The notes under the pieces: generated by a model
The model's input: only the letters and a program-made list of their open reading frames with translations
Told to the model about the DNA's origin: nothing
Database searches by the model: none
Origin: Cyprinodon diabolis
Lineage: Eukaryota; Chordata; Actinopteri; Cyprinodontiformes; Cyprinodontidae
Assembly (NCBI GenBank): GCA_030533445.1
Contig: CM060068.1
Location: 30,738,510-30,802,509, forward strand
Direction: 5' to 3'
DNA length: 64,000 nucleotides
Made by a program: the position numbers and the translations under genes
Shown here: positions 40,961 to 53,240 of the stretch, in pieces
How the letters are laid out: each line of letters starts with the position of its first letter
How positions within the stretch are numbered: position 1 is the stretch's first letter

Positions 40961-43900
40961 GCCCTTGAACACTTAGACTACGAAAACCACTTTCCCTTTT
41001 AGTGCATATTGATAGTGGAAGACTCATGTTGCTAATACACAATGATTCAATATTCCTTATAACTCACTGCTGTCGGTAGCAAACTGACTCAATGGTATAA
41101 ATAGTGAAGCATGTAAACTAGTGTGGGGTACAGAGCCAAAAAAAGCAATGGGGAGAGATTGAGGGAGGATTTATCGTGACTTATGAGTCTAAATCCACAC
41201 AATGAAGAAAAGAGTTGACAAAAATGAAAATTAACAAAACCAGATAAGACACTGATCGGTTGAAGATGCATCTTTTTTTAATCACTGTTGTAACATAAGG
41301 TAGTGGTGGAACTGAAAATGAGGAAGCAAAAGACTTTAGCCATTACTTCCCCTTTAAGTGTCTTCCAATGTGGTCTTTAAGTCCCTTCACTTCATGGCAC
41401 GTTTTACTGGAATGACTGCTTGCTCTCACTTTAGGGCTGCTAAAGAGCGCATGTCATGTTGCCCGTCTAAAGAGCGCAATAAGTTAATAATTCACAACCA
41501 CAAAAATGCATTTAAGCACATATTGCAGACTGTATCAGGATAACACTCTTAGCACTTGCACGCAACATTCGCTTAAATGTAAATGTTTACTGAAACACAT
41601 CCCACTCCACACACACGTAGCACTATTCTCGGTCTCACTTTTGGTGTGTCCATTCCCTGGTCCAATCAAAATCATCTCGTTCCTACCCCTCTGCCTTTTC
41701 TCTCTGCTGCATTGGTATGGCAACATTGGAACAGGCACACTCCTACTCCTTCTCCATCTTAGTCATAGGCCTCAGTCATGAAGCACCAGCCCTCCAATAG
41801 TTGATGTGTTTGGTCACTTCCGTGTGTTTTCTCTCTCTGTGCCTTTTATCACCCTTGCACACACATACTGTACAAATGCAAATGGAGCCTCTCCTTTTCC
41901 TCTCACTCAGGAGTCCCGCTCGAGAGTGAGAGGATAAGGAAGCCAGGACTCAGCTGATGGCTCAGGGCCCCATCTGGCTTATAGAGTTATAATAGTATTA
42001 TATTATTATATGTGATGAAAGGATATATACCTACTTGGTAAGTTGCTTAATCTACTTTTTTTCACCTCGGAAATTGTTTTTAGCTAGCGTAGGAGGTTTA
42101 CTTGTTGATTCACATCGTGTTGATTGGCTAAAGGGAGCAGGATGAGGAACTTAAGAGAGGTGTATTCCCTGTGAGACACATTTTGACTAAACAGGCATCA
42201 TGCATTGAGGGTTTGGTTTGACAATTATATCTGACATTAATAAGTTTCCAAATTGAATCTAATCTGTAACATACATGTTGTAATATGTTTGTATTTAGGG
42301 AGCTTTTGTTTTTGTTTTACATAAACGTACCTTACATTAATGCAGCACTGAAAAAAAGGAAATGTGGGTAGATGATGTCCACCTTTTGAATTTTCCTCAC
42401 TCTGACTCTGAGCATATAGTGTCAGGTTTCATTTTACTTTTTAGAAATAATCAATTCAAGAGGGGAGAATAGAAGTTATATTAAGATAAAAGATTTTTGT
42501 ATGCATTCATTTATTCATTTTGTACCCACTTGTTACCATTATATCCCTTCAAATTTCCATTTCATGTCCATAAGAAAATCCTTTCATACCCATGTATGCA
42601 AAAAGTTGCATGTTTCTTTTTCATATTTAAAGTATTTTGGGAACCTTTGATATTAATGTATATTGAAAATGCTTAAACACATGTAATGTTGAATAATCAC
42701 ATGTAATTTTGTTTATTATATACTAATTTATGAAAAGAAATAGTATAAAAACTTTTTTCATTCTAACAACCTATCCATCCATGATTTATTTTCACAGCCG
42801 TTCTAATTTTCGTGACTTTAATGATGGGCTCATTCTGATTTTTTATTTCCATCTTACATATATGACAGTGCATTACCGATTTTGCTTGTTTTCACTTTTG
42901 CTGTGCCCCCTGAAAATTATAAGTAGCCATCCTCTAAAAATTAAAACAAAGAACTCCTAGAGACACTCCTGTATTGTTCAGTTTTTGTTTCTCTGTTAAA
43001 ACTAAAAATCTACAATTCAATTGAATTTCTCAGCAACAATTTACTTTAAAAACCTAAAATCTCAACCAAAAAAGACTTTTTCTAAGACTTATAATTTGAG
43101 GGGTCCCAGCAGAAAGCAGGGAGTTAGCATGACATTTAGCCTATCTACTTCAGGATCAGTTTGCAACTATTTTATTCAAGGGGACAGATGGGTCAAATGT
43201 TTCCTAATTACACCCTCAATTGAAAGCAGAGCTTAACCTTCTGGTCTCATTTTCTCCTGAACTTTCCTACATGTGCATAAGTGAGAGAGAAAGAAAGCAC
43301 CGTTCCAACTCACCAAACCAACGGTCTCTATTGACCTACTTCTGCTCTGGACATAGGGTGCCATGGAGGATGCAGGGCCTTACCCACTGATTCCAGGCCC
43401 GCAGACAGCAAAGGGTCTGGATATGAATACAGTCAGAGAGAGAGAGAGAGAAAAAAAGGACCTGCACCCTTTCCCTCTCATAACCTCTGTCTTTTCGTCC
43501 ATCAGGTTAATTCAGTGCACATTATTGATCTTGGAACATATCCTCAGCTGACAAGGATATCATCAAACAGTACAATTACGGTACAGATGACATAAGTGAG
43601 CTGTGTACTGTGATGTAGACAAAGCTGTGCAGGTCCAGGAGCGCTTCAAGATATGAATTGCCTTTTACATAGCCATGCGTTAATGCTAATCAATGCAGAG
43701 AGGAAAACTTTTAATTAATAAAAAAAACTATTATATTATTTTTTTTTTAGTAATATTAGGTACTCGAGTTAAGGGGGAATGAGTGGGGATGGCATCACCC
43801 CTTATTAAAAAATCTTCCATCCCCCTTCTTAAATGACCATCCTCCATACTATCCCCTGTGACATTTTATTACTGAATGTGTAAAATTTCATCAGTAATGG

Positions 43901-44522
43901 TAATATTATTGCTCTTTCAACATTTGGTGGGCTGTGGGCTTATAAGTAGTCTGTGCAAAATAAATCAAATCAAAGAAGTGGCCTACCATGATGCTGATCC
44001 CAGTTGGGAAATGTGTCCTCTGCATTGGTCCCTAACCATGTAGGAGCAGTGATAGCCATGCCAGTCTGGGGACTGACTGCAGTTGCCTTGGTCAAGTTCA
44101 ATGACCAGTGTACCTGACATGTAACAACCATACCATACATGTTGCTTTAGGTTAATAGAATATATTAATTAGGCTATGTATTCTTCCAAAAAAAAAAAAA
44201 CTTAAAAAATCCCCTCCTTCTTATTCTTTTACAACTAGACTACTGGTTATGTTAAATCAAATACATGGTGCAAGGGACTTAGAATATGTTGACAATTAAG
44301 GAAAGTTGCAAACATAAATATAAAAACACATGTTATTCCAGTTTTATTATTTTCTTCTGCTGTTACATCTTTCTTCATGTTTATCTAGTTAGATGGGCTA
44401 TCACATTTTACAGGCGATTGCTCTCACTCTTCCCCTGCACCCCCCTGGTGGCGCCACGAGCTAAAGCCAATGATGACCAACCTCAAATCCCTGCTATTAA
44501 GCTCTGACAAAGCTTTCATTTC

Positions 44523-44550
44523 TTTTTTTTTTTTTTTTTTTTTTTTTTTT
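44523..44550. repeat. Poly(T) run
   Basis: About 28 T bases; possibly the reversed A-tail of a retroposon, but no body is recognised beside it. Confidence 0.85.
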
Positions 44551-45363
44551 GTTTCTTTTTATTTTTAATGTTTATGTGCTCTGTGAACAAAAATGTAAAA
44601 TAAAACATCTTCGGTGCAAGAAAACATCTTAGATGCTGATCTATGCGAAGTGCGCTATTGTTCACACGGTGTGCACAAAAAAACAAACACGCAAACAGAC
44701 CATGGTTTTTGGTTTTGAGTCAGAAAGATTCCTCCCACACAATATGACCTTTCAGTCTCTGCTCATACAATAAATATCAAAATTAGGTGAAAGAAAAATG
44801 GTGAGACTTATGTGTATTTTCCTTTTTTTTTCCTCCAGCGATGCACATAAAGTCTAAACTTAAAAGTTTAAACTTTTTCAAACAGAAACGCAATGGCAGG
44901 ATCATGTTGTGATTCTTTCTCCCTCCAGACTGATGCACAAAGCAGCGTTTGTCTACAGAATGGATGATCCTTAGTGGATTTTGCGCATTCTGCAGTTTTG
45001 TCTTAGAGGAAAAAAGAAAAGCAGAAAAGGGAGGGAGAAATGTGACATATTTTTTTTATTCAAAATAAGAAACTAAGTTTGATTTTAGAAATCATAACAT
45101 CTCTCCATAACTATATTCGACGCTCCCTTTTGCAGCTTTTCTTGTTATTCATCGATGACCTTTAAGGAGAACCGCAGCCCATCAGATAATTGCGCCTGAT
45201 TACGGTTTCTTCTTTTGCATTCTGACTCTACATCAGCCCACACATCGGGCAAATATTCAAATTCTGCTGCGTGTCTAACTGCAAGCATGACACTCATAAG
45301 GACAGCAACTCTCTCATGGTTCTACACAAACTTTTTCTGTCAAAACCAACAGGCCAGAGTGCA

Positions 45364-45655
45364 CACTGGAAAAAACTGAAATCTAAATAAGTCATTTTTC
45401 CTTAAAATCAGTGCATTAGTTCTTGAATTGAGGAGGTTAGTGAGACACTTTGACAATGGAACAAGACAGTTTACATTTAAAATAAGGAAAAAACAGTTGC
45501 ATTGTCTTATTTCAAGTGCATATTATCTAATTATCTTATTTTAAGAGTAAAAATAATCATTCCATTGGCAAATCATCTTATTTATCTACTCAAATTAAAG
45601 GTAAATACACTTAATTTAAGACATTTTTACTCATTTCTAGATGTTTTTTGTAGTA
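45364..45655. mobile_element. MITE-like teleost repeat
   Basis: The left part 'cactggaaaaaactgaaatc' and right part 'atttctagatgttttttgta' form imperfect inverted ends around a symmetric AT-rich interior with 'cttattt' words. The layout matches a family common in fish. A target duplication could not be fixed. Confidence 0.42.
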
Positions 45656-46453
45656 CATAATGAAACCTCGCTGTAAGGTTATTTACCAATGCAGCCAAAA
45701 AAGGTATGTTGTGCGCCTGACCTTAAATTTATCAATATGCCCCTAAATTCTGATGACAAAACAGTAAATTATTCCTCTTACACAAAATAAACTAAGGCAA
45801 AACCCTGTGATTTTAGCATTTCTGTGATAATTCTCATGAACGATGGACATACGTCTAAAAAAACGGAATGACTTGATGTCATTCAATACAGTTAAATATC
45901 TATTTCAAGAAATCAGACATGAACTGTAGGGATTAAGAAGTCACGCAATCTAGAAAAACTAATATGTAAATGCAACAGTGGTTTGCAAATCCACATCAAA
46001 CACATAGGCCTGACAACTTTGATAGAATAAAGGGAGTTCTTTTAAAAATTATTAAAATAATAGCTTCTATCAAAAAAGGCATTCAATATTTTGTAAGCAG
46101 CAGCTGCTGAAAGTAACGCTTTTTCTCCCTGTCATAAAGCGCCACAATCTCCCTCAAAGTGTCTTTTTTTTCTCCTTCTTGACCTGCTTCTATTTTCAGT
46201 TGGAAAAAAAGTTGGAGAAGAGATAGATCATGATTATGCATTAAAGACATGCATGTAAGTTGTTGGTCACCTTTGCAACACGATCAACTAAACCTCCTTA
46301 GCTCCTGACTCCTTTTCCCACTGTGCCACATCCTGCGCGCGTGTTGCGGGGTTATATCATTATGAATGTTACTCAGCAAGTTTAACATATCTTTAAAATA
46401 TTTCTGTTAAACGTTAATGAACCTATATGACAGGCCTTCAACTTTGTAAATAA

Positions 46454-46475
46454 ATATATATATATATATATATAT
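46454..46475. repeat. (TA)n microsatellite
   Basis: Short TA run. Confidence 0.85.
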
Positions 46476-46961
46476 GCAGGCTGTACAAAAGCAGTTCAAT
46501 GTTTTTTATGCATTGATAAAAAAAAGGTGCTCGTACCTACTACAGTGGTGGTGACTTCACTGACACCAACAGCTTCCTGACGCAACGCTACTGTAAGAGC
46601 GAGGAAACGGATGTTCACCTTTTTATCCGATGAACCAACATGATCCTATTTCTGCATAGTAAGCCGTCTCAGCTGTCCCCTCCCTGCCTGCCCTTCACTT
46701 CCAAGAAGATTGGCGGCTACATCGCATCAAAGAGTACCTGTCTGCTTATGTATACGGCTGTTGCTTTGCTTTTGAATCTTCATGGTTTGCAACCCACAGG
46801 TGCCAAAACTATTCTTGTGTTCCTTTTTTTTTTTTTGCTCGGTTCGTCGCAAAACTTAAGAACATTCTGGGATCTATGAATGAAGATTTATTTGGCAGGA
46901 CCAGTTAAGAAGGCTGGATTAAAACTCTTGTTTGTTTTTGTTTTCTTGGGGCGCTCAGGCA

Positions 46962-47210
46962 ATGATGGCAAACTGTTGTGCACCTCGCTCCTTCCTGCGC
47001 TCCTCCAGAAAACCGGAATTGAAGTGGAAGGCAGACGTGCTTGCGCTGTGCGTTATACTCGTCATTGTTTTGACGCCGCGAGATGTGTGCAAGAACTGGA
47101 TGGCAGCGTATAGGATCTGTAACTCAGCCGCCCTGTATGCAAATGCACCTCCAACCTCCCCTAAACGCGCCTTCCTTCACTACGCGCACCGACGCGTATG
47201 TATAGGCTGA
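46962..47210 (+). CDS. Candidate first coding exon, signal-anchor-like (82 codons open)
   Basis: Within the CpG-rich island, ATG ATG at 46962/46965 opens a frame with a Cys- and Arg-rich start, then a hydrophobic stretch (VLALCVILVIVLTP) that could be a signal peptide or anchor, followed by a Cys-containing segment. If real, the exon may splice out before the in-frame stop at 47210. No homologue is recognised. It is equally possible that this is chance coding in GC-rich leader DNA. Confidence 0.25.
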   Translation: MMANCCAPRSFLRSSRKPELKWKADVLALCVILVIVLTPRDVCKNWMAAYRICNSAALYANAPPTSPKRAFLHYAHRRVCIG

Positions 47211-47339
47211 TCCTGGAGAACCTATCTCGGACCGGAGCAACTGTGCGCATTCTGAACGAGGTGCTCGTTCAACACCTAGACACGTGAGTTGAGCTGTTGA
47301 GACGACTTGATCGCAGATTTTGGATGACGGGGTTCTTCT

Positions 47340-47480
47340 CTAGTGCGACTCTGTGTGTGTGTGTGTTTTTTTTTTTTTTTACCCCCCCTCCCTCTCACGG
47401 CGGCTCCACCGTGGATCCACCGCTCCGCCTCCTCCTCCTCCTCCTCCCCCTAACCTAACCCCCCCACCACCACCCCTCCT
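47340..47480. repeat. GT/poly(T) and C-rich low-complexity run
   Basis: A short GT run, poly(T), then CCT/CCC-rich sequence. Proline- and glycine-rich open frames on both strands are a product of this composition. Confidence 0.75.
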
Positions 47481-48520
47481 TTCTCTTTTCGCAACATTGA
47501 CGCAACCAAAAAATACTGGAACAAAAGAAACAACTTCCTTGAAGCTTTGCTGAAACTGCATTTAGTAGGAGAATGGCAGCTCGTTGTCAACCTGCCTCGC
47601 GCGGGTGGGAAACATCGAGGTGAGGGGGTGGCCCGGCTGGCAGCGGCTGAGTGAAGAGAGAGATGCGGGGAATGACTTCGGAATAGACAAACCGAGTGAG
47701 TACAGATGAGACGGACACTTGAGTCATTTCAACTTTTGCTGTGTGAACCCCCCTCCCCCCAAGTGGGTAAATATAAAAGTAGATCAGGTCGATTGTATAA
47801 AGTCTCCATAAGATGAGGAACTGTTGGGATATAGTACTATAGTAACAGGCCGAGATATTCATTGTGTGCATGTGTTTCTCAGAATGAGAAGTTTGTTATT
47901 TTGCAGCCAATGACAACGGCGGCGTAACTTAACTGTCAACCACACTAAAAAGCCTAGAAATAGTCTCTACGCTGTTTAAATAATGTCTATTAAAAACACA
48001 GATAAACAGACACCTCCTGAATGTGTTGTTGATAGAGACTACACGATCAGCAGCCGGTTGCAATAAGATCCCAAACATACTCGCGGCGATAAATAAGCCT
48101 GTTTTTTTGTTGTTGTTTTTTTTACAATAAAGTCAGAGGTTTGTCGTGTTATAATTGAATCGCACAACTTTGCTTTGAGGTTTGGACGCGCGATCGTAGC
48201 GCTCCTTCGCCTCAGTGTTTTTTTCTGTATTTTCTTTTTTTTTACTGCACGAACAAAGGGCTGGATGGAGTAGTCGGCTCCTGCTCAGATAGAGCGTCGG
48301 TGGGAGAGAGAGGGGGAGAGAAAGAGAGAGAGCGGGCGGGCTGTTTACAATAATAACACGGCGACTGTGACGTTACCGAGATGGACAGCCGCCGTGACCA
48401 ATGACCGCTCCGTTCGACCATCAGCAACACGCTATATTTGGAAAGCGATTACATCATCGAGGCCCATCAGTGGGTCGGTGGAGGGCGGGGCTTCCGACGG
48501 AACTCGGTTTGTAGTCCAGA

Positions 48521-48893
48521 AACAGGACAATAGACTCACTAAGTTGTGTGTTTGATGTTTTTTTTCTTTAGGAATATACATTCAGATTGATTACAGATTC
48601 TAGATACTACAAAAAATCAAGGTTGAAAGTGTCAAGATTCAACAAATGAACTAAATCCTAAATATGATTTAGACAGTGGACTTAATTGATCATTCAAAGT
48701 TTGTTTTTTTTATTATGGAAAAAATGTTTTATACATAATAGTTAAACAAAATGGTTCTATTTTTTGTTAATGTAGCCTATGTCTGTTTTTAAACATTTTA
48801 GCTAAAAAAAAAAAAAGTAACAGTTGGCTGTATAAAATAAGGCGCATAACTAACTTTAAGATAATGTATTTCATGCTGAAATGATGAAATGAT

Positions 48894-48895
<2 letters not shown>
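48521..48895. other. AT-rich non-coding DNA
   Basis: The spacer between the CpG-rich island and the microsatellites left of the Tc1 copy. No gene is seen. Confidence 0.45.
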
Positions 48896-48898
<3 letters not shown>

Positions 48899-48929
<31 letters not shown>

Positions 48930-48948
48930 AATATTAATATGTTATATG

Positions 48949-48984
<36 letters not shown>

Positions 48985-49062
48985 ATTTTTATAGAGATAG
49001 ATAGATACATACATACATACATACATACATACATACATACATGCATACATACATACATACAT
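48899..49062. repeat. TA and CATA microsatellites at Tc1 insertion site
   Basis: (TA)n at 48899-48928 and 48953-48981, then (ACAT)n at about 49007-49062, touching the TA target of Tc1 copy B. Confidence 0.9.
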
Positions 49063-49067
49063 AGATA

Positions 49068-50315
49068 CACTATATTGCCAAAAGTATTTGCTCACCTGCC
49101 TTGACTCACATATGAGCTTAAGTGACATCCCGTTCCTAATCCATAGGGTTCAATATGACGTCGGTCCACCCTTTGCAGCTAGAACAGCTTCAACTCTTCT
49201 GGGAAGGCTGTCCACAAGGTTTAGGAGTGTGTTTATGGGAATTTTTGACCATTCTTCCAGAAGCGCATTTGTGAGGTCGCACACTGATGTTGGACGAGAA
49301 GGCCTGGCTCTCAGTCTCCGCTCTAATTCATCCCAAAGGTGTTCTATCGGGTTGAGGTCAGGACTCTGTGCAGGCCAGTCAAGTTCATCCACACCAGACT
49401 CTGTCATCCATGTCTTTATGGACCTTGCTTTGTGCACTGGTGCACAGTCATGTTGGAAGAGGAAGGGGCCAGCTCCAAACTGTTCCCACAAAGTTGGGAG
49501 CATGGAATTGTCCAAAATGTCTTGGTATGCTGAAGCATTCAGAGTTCCTTTCACTGGAACTAAGGGGCCAAGCCCAGCTCCTGAAAAACAACCCCACACC
49601 AGAATCCCCCCTCCACCAAACTTTACACTTGGCACAATGCAGTCAGACAAGTACCGTTCTCCTGGCAACCGCCAAACCCAGACCCGTCCATCAGATTGCC
49701 AGATGGAGAAGCGCGATTCGTCACTCCAGAGAACGCGTCTCCACTGCTCTAGAGTCCAGTGGCGGCGTGCTTTACACCACCGCATCCGACGCTTTGCATT
49801 GCACTTGGTTATGTATGGCTTGGATGCAGCTGCTCGACCATGGAAACCCATTCCATGAAGCTCTCTGCGCACTGTTCTTGAGCTAATCTGAAGGCCACAT
49901 GAAGTTTGGAGGTCTGTAGTGATTGACTCTGCAGAAAGTTGGCGACCTCTTCGCACTATGCGCTTCAGCATCCGCTGACCCCGCTCCGTCAGTTTACGTG
50001 GCCTACCACTTCGTGGCTGAGTTGCTGTCGTTCCCAAACACTTCCATTTTCTTATAATACAGCTGACAGTTGACTGTGGAATATTTAGGAGCGAGGAAAT
50101 TTCACGACTGGATTTGTTGCACAGGTGGCATCCTATCACAGTTCCACGCTGGAATTCACTGAGCTCCTGAGAGCGACCCATTCTTTCACAAATGTTTGTA
50201 AAAACAGTCTGCATGCCTAGGTGCTTGAATTTATACACCTGTGGCCATGGAAGTGATTGGAACACCTGATTCCAATAATTTGGATGGGTGAGCAAATACT
50301 TTTGGCAATATAGTG
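49068..50315 (-). mobile_element. Tc1-family transposon, copy B (1248 bp), intact
   Basis: The TA duplication is at 49066-49067 and 50316-50317. The 29-bp inverted repeats are identical to those of copy A. It has the same length as copy A with no indel, and encodes an uninterrupted transposase, so it could be an active or very recently active copy. Confidence 0.96.
49150..50181 (-). CDS. Tc1 transposase (DD34E), 343 aa, open
   Basis: The enzyme cuts and pastes the element at TA sites. The open frame continues upstream into the TIR via a TTG, but the ATG at 50181 ([10 protein letters not shown]) gives the usual 340-aa length. The N-terminus has two helix-turn-helix regions (about 1-50 and 68-120) joined by an AT-hook-like GRPR (59-62). 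A basic nuclear-signal-like stretch follows (about 130-140). The catalytic triad is D154 (LWSDESRF), D245 (FQHDCAPVH) and E280 (DLNPIEHLW), with 34 residues between the last two, as in Tc1. A glycine-rich box (about 188-204) is present. All hallmarks are intact. No frameshift or stop is seen. Confidence 0.95.
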   Translation of the reverse strand: MGRSQELSEFQRGTVIGCHLCNKSSREISSLLNIPQSTVSCIIRKWKCLGTTATQPRSGRPRKLTERGQRMLKRIVRRGRQLSAESITTDLQTSCGLQISSRTVRRELHGMGFHGRAAASKPYITKCNAKRRMRWCKARRHWTLEQWRRVLWSDESRFSIWQSDGRVWVWRLPGERYLSDCIVPSVKFGGGGILVWGCFSGAGLGPLVPVKGTLNASAYQDILDNSMLPTLWEQFGAGPFLFQHDCAPVHKARSIKTWMTESGVDELDWPAQSPDLNPIEHLWDELERRLRARPSRPTSVCDLTNALLEEWSKIPINTLLNLVDSLPRRVEAVLAAKGGPTSY

Positions 50316-50318
50316 TAT

Positions 50319-50350
50319 ATTAAGCGTGTCTATGTTCTGACACGCTTAAT
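50319..50350. repeat. 12-bp perfect hairpin next to Tc1 copy B
   Basis: ATTAAGCGTGTC (50319-50330) pairs with GACACGCTTAAT (50339-50350) with loop TATGTTCT. The right arm leads into a reversed retroposon tail whose consensus carries 'aagcgtgtcag', so the left arm may be a second, inverted copy of that short end. Confidence 0.85.
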
Positions 50351-50422
50351 TCCAAGTGGGGTCGCGAGGGGTGCTGGTGCTACGGGCGACGAGAGGCGGG
50401 GTACACCCTGGACAGGTTGGCA

Positions 50423-50423
<1 letters not shown>
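50346..50423 (-). repeat. Reversed copy of teleost retroposon tail
   Basis: The reverse complement reads 'aacctgtccagggtgtaccc', 'cgcctctcg' and 'caccagcacccctcgcgacc', matching 460-545. Confidence 0.65.
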
Positions 50424-50470
<47 letters not shown>

Positions 50471-50489
50471 ATATATATATATATATATG

Positions 50490-50565
<76 letters not shown>

Positions 50566-50580
50566 CTGCCAACCTGTCCA
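50409..50580. repeat. About 172-bp palindrome built around a TA array
   Basis: Arms TGGACAGGTTGGCAGTATA (50409-50427) and its perfect inverse (50562-50580) enclose about 134 bp of almost pure TA, which is itself self-complementary. This could form a very long cruciform. Confidence 0.85.
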
Positions 50581-50629
<49 letters not shown>

Positions 50630-50680
50630 CCAAACTGCCTATATATGTATATAGACACACACACACACACACACATTACA
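50581..50680. repeat. Second TA array and CA run
   Basis: (TA)n to 50627, a short spacer, then (AC)n at about 50656-50675. Confidence 0.9.
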
Positions 50681-51949
50681 GTCACTTTTACCAGGTACGT
50701 GTCAATTTTATATTGAATATTATTGGCATGGGTTTTACATAATATTGCTAAAAATACTCTAATATTTATCACTGTTAAAAACAAAATTACATAGTAGTGT
50801 ATAACTGTAAATTATATCATATTTCAAGTAATACACGTGCTATTAGGAGCCAGTTACTGGTATCAAGTTGTTAAGAAATCTTTCAAACTAGTTCTATGGT
50901 GTAAAGTCTTTTTGCGTATTGCAAAGTGTTTTCCAAATTTGCCAGATGAACAGAGCGTTGTGCCTTTGCCTTTATTATTTGCCCTGCAAATTATTTCCTT
51001 GAAAGAATGCTTCACCCTTGTTCCCAAGAAAGGCATATTCAGATGTTTTAAAATATTTCCAATCACAAACAATACAGATAGTCATTGTGTTGATGGTAAA
51101 ATACCCCATCCATCACTGCTGTAATAAAACTACATTTTGCCTGCCTGGAAAGACACATTTTCAGAGGAGTTGAAGTTGTCTCCTGTACATATAGATGACA
51201 CATTTCCGAATAAAATAATAGTGTATAATTTAGATAATGAATAATCTTTTTTAAAAAGTTATGGTGTTTTTTTTTTACTATACCAATTCAACGAGCCTGA
51301 AAAATTGACTTATTCACACTGTATTATGTTATTACAATGTTATTATTAACATTTTGTTACTTTTGGACTTTCCAAAGTTTCGAACAGGATCTATTATTTG
51401 AATAAATGCTTCCCTGAGAGTAAGAGATTGTTCATATTTACCTTTCTTGTTTTTTTTCAGAGTAACACTCATAGTTTATAAAGCTGGTATTAGCATGAGC
51501 TATTCACTTTAGTAGATCCTGCAGGCATCTCCTTAACAGACTTACTTTTCATAGCTAACTGTGGTTTCAAAACAGTGTGACAGTAATGAGAATGAGTTTT
51601 TCCTACATTTCTATTATTAAAATATATCAAGAGTCAAATATTCCTCTAAAACAAAGAAAGTGCTGCATAATGTCATGCTCCATACTGCAGCAGGGAATGT
51701 TATCTGGCATCTCATTAAAATGACTCTAAACCATCGAAACTCCACAGACGTAAATTTCACGTTTTAAAACTGGGATATTTCTTCTTACTTTGGTAAGACA
51801 AGGAAAAGTTTTGTATAGCCCATAACAGCAATGGTGAAAAGTACTTTAAATAATTAAAACATAAGTAAACAAAAGAAAAAATACACACAAACAACCCAGT
51901 CACTGCGACATCATAGGGTAAAGTTGGATCATAGACTGATATTAGAAAT
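50681..51949. other. AT-rich non-coding DNA
   Basis: The open frames of 60-95 codons have no recognisable features. Nothing else is seen. Confidence 0.45.
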
Positions 51950-52883
51950 TTTTATATTAGTATTATAGATAGTCAATGACAACACTGAACAAATGGGCTT
52001 TTAATCTTGATAGAAGAACTCTGGGTTTCAGCATTTTTGTAATTTTCCGGGAGTTTGTTCCAGATTAGTGGAGCATAAGAGCTGAATGCAGCTTGTCCAT
52101 GTTTGGTTCTGATTCTGGGGAAGCGTTGCAGACTTTAACCATAAGACATAAGAAGTCTAGAGGGTTGATGTAATGATAACATATTTCTATTGTGTTTTTC
52201 TGCTAATTCATTCCATGATTTATAAAGTATTGTAAAGTGTATTATTTGAGATGCAGTGGGCAAATGTAAAGGCATGAGAACCAGGGTGATGTGCTTCACT
52301 TGCTTTAGTTCAACTTTTTAGGCAGACATGTAAAGACACTGTTTCAGGGATTGTTTCTACTAAAGATAAACAAATTGTTTTCCAAGATTCTGTTCCGATA
52401 TTAGTCCTTTAATAATGTAGATTTTAATCACGTTTTAGAAAGCCAATCTAGTGTTGTCTTATCTATATTACCCTAAATGTTCAGATTTAGGATCTGATCA
52501 GTGGTATGTAGCTGAATTAACCAAAAATATTACTTCAGCTTTGCTTCATCTAGATAATGGCAAGCAGTTTATACATAATAATATCTTTAAAACCTTTATA
52601 ATAATTACAGTATTTATTTAATTAGACCCAGGTCATAGACATACATTACATTGTCAAATAGTTTTGTCAGCGACACCCATCACACTCAGTCCACACAGCT
52701 AACACTGCTGTAGATTAAGGGCTAAATTTCAGTTCAGTTTATTTATATACTACCTATTCTCAACATACTTCCTTTTAAGGCACTTCACAAGAAAAAACTA
52801 TCTAACTTATGTCCAGAAATGTACAATGAAATCAATCACTCACACCACACATTCAGAATATAATTTAATTGCATACATTTCTT

Positions 52884-52973
<90 letters not shown>

Positions 52974-53240
52974 CAAATTATATAAAATTAAGAAATGTAA
53001 AAACAGTTACAGATAAATATATATATATCGGGATACATTTGTATAAATTTCAATACCATCATATAATGTAATTCAATTCTGTTTAAAATGTCACATAGTA
53101 AAAATCCTATTTAAGGATGACCAGCTTAGCAAATGGGTTGAAAGCATATAACTGCAGAAAGGAAGAACTTCCTTTTAAATGAGAGGAACCTCCAGCAGAA
53201 CCCAGGTCTCAGTATGAGCTGCCATCTGTCATGGCCAACA
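51950..53240. repeat. Decayed long teleost repeat, interrupted by a TA array
   Basis: The first part ('gtttgttccagattagtgga', 'catgtttggttctgattctg') and the second part ('ttcagttcagtttatttata', 'aaggcacttcacaag', 'gaggaacctccagcagaacc') are words from percomorph repeat families that I recall; the second is related to 16070-16345. A TA run of 88 bp sits at 52885-52972. No coding potential remains. Confidence 0.5.
52885..52972. repeat. (TA)n microsatellite
   Basis: Pure TA run. Confidence 0.95.

Larger units (their letters stand above)
38041..46499. other. Long non-coding stretch with scattered repeats
   Basis: No host exon can be supported. The stretch contains a CRE-like inverted repeat (39286-39310), two diverged pieces with 'catgatgctgccaccacc'-type words (about 40239-40330 and 40847-40960), a poly(T) run (44523-44550) and a MITE-like block (45364-45655). 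The rest shows no recognised structure. Confidence 0.45.
46500..48520. promoter_or_regulatory. GC/CpG-rich, promoter-like island
   Basis: CpG and GC content are clearly higher than in the surrounding AT-rich DNA. It includes C/T-rich and GA-rich runs. Toward its right side it has TGACGTTA (about 48369), GACCAATGA (a CCAAT context, about 48397), CTATATTTGG (CArG-like, about 48430) and GGGCGGGGC (about 48483). This looks like the 5' end of a host gene. The strand cannot be fixed from the sequence. Confidence 0.45.

Noticed and set aside
47353..47561. Proline-rich and glycine-rich frames
   Set aside because: Low-complexity CCT/CCC run; complementary frames on both strands.
50313..50784. Tyr/Ile repeat frames on both strands
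   Set aside because: These are translations of a TA microsatellite.
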